From: Haemophilus parainfluenzae
GTDB taxonomy: Bacteria > Pseudomonadota > Gammaproteobacteria > Enterobacterales > Pasteurellaceae
DNA: 16,928 nt
Assembly: GCA_018381425.1 (NCBI GenBank)
Contig: JAGZRY010000011.1
Location: 1-16,928 of the forward strand
Reading direction: 5' to 3'
Every line of letters starts with the position of its first letter. The stretch's first letter is position 1. The notes beneath the pieces are model-generated. The model ran no database searches. It was not told where the DNA came from and saw only the letters and a list, made by a program, of their open reading frames with translations. Shown piece after piece: positions 15,920 through 16,928 of this stretch. A program made the translations under genes and the position numbers.

Positions 15920-16831
15920 CTAGCCTAATCTGACTTTCTCGCCACCGAATTCATCGAGTAAGTTTTCTGTCAGTTTAGATAAAATGCCCGTCATTAAAAC
16001 AAAATCAGCATCAAAGCGTTGCGCATAATCTTCTTTTAAAATATCCGCATTTTTCTCACGCACCGCATCAGCAAATTTTAAACGTTTGAGCGTGCAATCT
16101 TCATTAAATACAAAAGTCAGTGTATCTTCCCACTCCAATGCGAGCTTACTCACCACTTTTTTGCCATCTTGTAAAAGCGCGAGAATCTCTTCATTTTCTA
16201 ATGGCTGTTTTTTGCAGCGGATCACGCTGTCTTCTTGGCTTCCACGCAATTCAGCCTCTTCTAATGCCACCAACCAATGCGGGATTTTTTCCTGCACAAT
16301 CCAATCTGTTAAAATGGTCGAAGGTTCATTCGCAAAAGCCAATGGCACAACGGGTAACGAACCAAGTGATTTACGTAATAATGCTAAGGCATCTTCTGCA
16401 CGTTTACTGGATGCCGCATCAACATGAACAAGGTTATTTTCGGTATCAATACACACGGCAGTTTGCTGATTTTTAGTGAATGCACGTGGTAAGAGATTCA
16501 TCACCACATCATCTTTTAACGTTTGTTTTTCCGTTTTTTTCAATTTGCGGTTTTCTTTTTGTTCAAGGCTTTCAATGCGTTCATCTAATTCACGTTTCAC
16601 CACATTCGCCGGCAACATTTTCTCTTCTTTTTTTGCAACCAACAAAATGTGTTTACCCACTGAAAAATACAATAATTCGCTGTCTTTCAAGGGATTCGTC
16701 CAACCAAATTTACTTTGATCTTGTGAGCCACAAGGATGAAATTCACAATCTGACAATTGGCGTTGTAATTCATTAAGATCCCAATCTAAGGGCTTCGTCA
16801 GCCTATATGACATTAAATTTTTAAACCACAT
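15920..16831 (-). CDS. rdgC: Recombination-associated protein RdgC
   Basis: A nucleoid-associated, ring-forming DNA-binding protein that modulates RecA activity. Starting at the ATG at 16829-16831 the protein has 303 residues, equal to the E. coli family member. It begins MWFKNLMSYRL and has the family stretches FHPCGSQDQSKFGW, RKLKKTEKQTLKDDVV, LLPRAF, ALLRKSLGSLPVVPL, LKRLKFAD and YAQRFDADFVLMTG. The frame is open for 19 more codons upstream, but the good ribosome site (AAGGAAG, eight bases before the ATG) and the family N-terminus choose 16831. It is convergent with typA and divergent from the partial proC-like gene. Confidence 0.96.
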   Translation of the reverse strand: MWFKNLMSYRLTKPLDWDLNELQRQLSDCEFHPCGSQDQSKFGWTNPLKDSELLYFSVGKHILLVAKKEEKMLPANVVKRELDERIESLEQKENRKLKKTEKQTLKDDVVMNLLPRAFTKNQQTAVCIDTENNLVHVDAASSKRAEDALALLRKSLGSLPVVPLAFANEPSTILTDWIVQEKIPHWLVALEEAELRGSQEDSVIRCKKQPLENEEILALLQDGKKVVSKLALEWEDTLTFVFNEDCTLKRLKFADAVREKNADILKEDYAQRFDADFVLMTGILSKLTENLLDEFGGEKVRLG

Positions 16832-16896
16832 CGTAACACTTCCTTCATAATAGGGTAAAATACGCGACATTGTAGCCCATAAACTCACGGGAAAAA

Positions 16897-16928
16897 ATGA
16901 TGCAACAGAAATTAATTGCCTTCATCGG
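16897..16928 (+). CDS. proC: Probable pyrroline-5-carboxylate reductase, N-terminal fragment
   Basis: Only about ten codons are present, reading MMQQKLIAFIG before the window ends. The LIAFIG start of a Rossmann fold resembles the N-terminus of Pasteurellaceae ProC, which reduces pyrroline-5-carboxylate to proline. Two adjacent ATG codons (16897 and 16900) are possible starts, with GGGA upstream. It is divergent from rdgC with 65 bases between them. The match is short and another Rossmann-fold protein is possible. Confidence 0.5.
   Translation, partial: MMQQKLIAFI

Noticed and set aside
16832..16888. Longer RdgC start at 16888
   Set aside because: The extra 19 residues are absent from the family, while MWFKNL at 16831 has a good ribosome site and gives the family length.
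1..16928. CRISPR array, tRNA, rRNA, insertion sequence or prophage genes
   Set aside because: No spaced direct repeats, no cloverleaf-like sequence and no transposase, integrase or phage gene seen. The coding space is filled by the listed genes.

Overview
The window looks like a chromosomal piece of a Pasteurellaceae bacterium of the Haemophilus/Aggregatibacter type. The evidence is the Hin-type DNA uptake core AAGTGCGGT (12259, 12838, and inverted copies at 12274 and 15856), the AT-rich base composition, and the housekeeping proteins (glutamine synthetase, TypA/BipA, RdgC, peptidase B), which read as typical gammaproteobacterial versions. Species cannot be fixed from the sequence alone.

Layout. 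Positions 1-12162 hold a long minus-strand gene cluster for a rhamnose-containing surface polysaccharide, most likely an LPS O-polysaccharide. In transcription order it reads rmlB, rmlA, rmlD, rmlC (dTDP-L-rhamnose supply), wzm, wzt (ABC exporter), an RgpF-family rhamnan synthesis protein, an extended SDR sugar-nucleotide reductase/epimerase, a membrane acyltransferase, two GT2 glycosyltransferases, and wbaP (initiating phosphoglycosyltransferase). It then runs with a 38-base gap into pepB, cut by the window edge. A candidate sigma-70 promoter lies at 12205-12233, and no internal terminator was seen. Most junctions are overlapping or only a few bases wide, so it looks like one operon.

Positions 12163-12318 separate the cluster from glnA and carry a strong glnA terminator built from two inverted uptake sequences. 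glnA (minus) and typA (plus) are divergent. The roughly 250 bases between them hold a glnA promoter, a likely typA promoter and a REP-like inverted pair with GTAG tetranucleotides in the typA leader. typA and rdgC converge on a bidirectional terminator at 15874-15904. rdgC diverges from a partial gene at the right edge that looks like proC.

How the cluster would work (inference from families). WbaP loads a hexose-1-phosphate onto undecaprenyl phosphate. The two GT2 enzymes and the RgpF protein extend the chain with rhamnose and perhaps a second 6-deoxyhexose supplied by the SDR enzyme. Wzm/Wzt exports the finished chain, and the acyltransferase decorates it. No Wzx flippase, Wzy polymerase or O-antigen ligase lies in the window. 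Points worth a second look are a G7 tract early in wbaP, the absence of Hin-type uptake cores over the whole cluster, the two-module RgpF protein, the SDR branch enzyme, and the REP pair.
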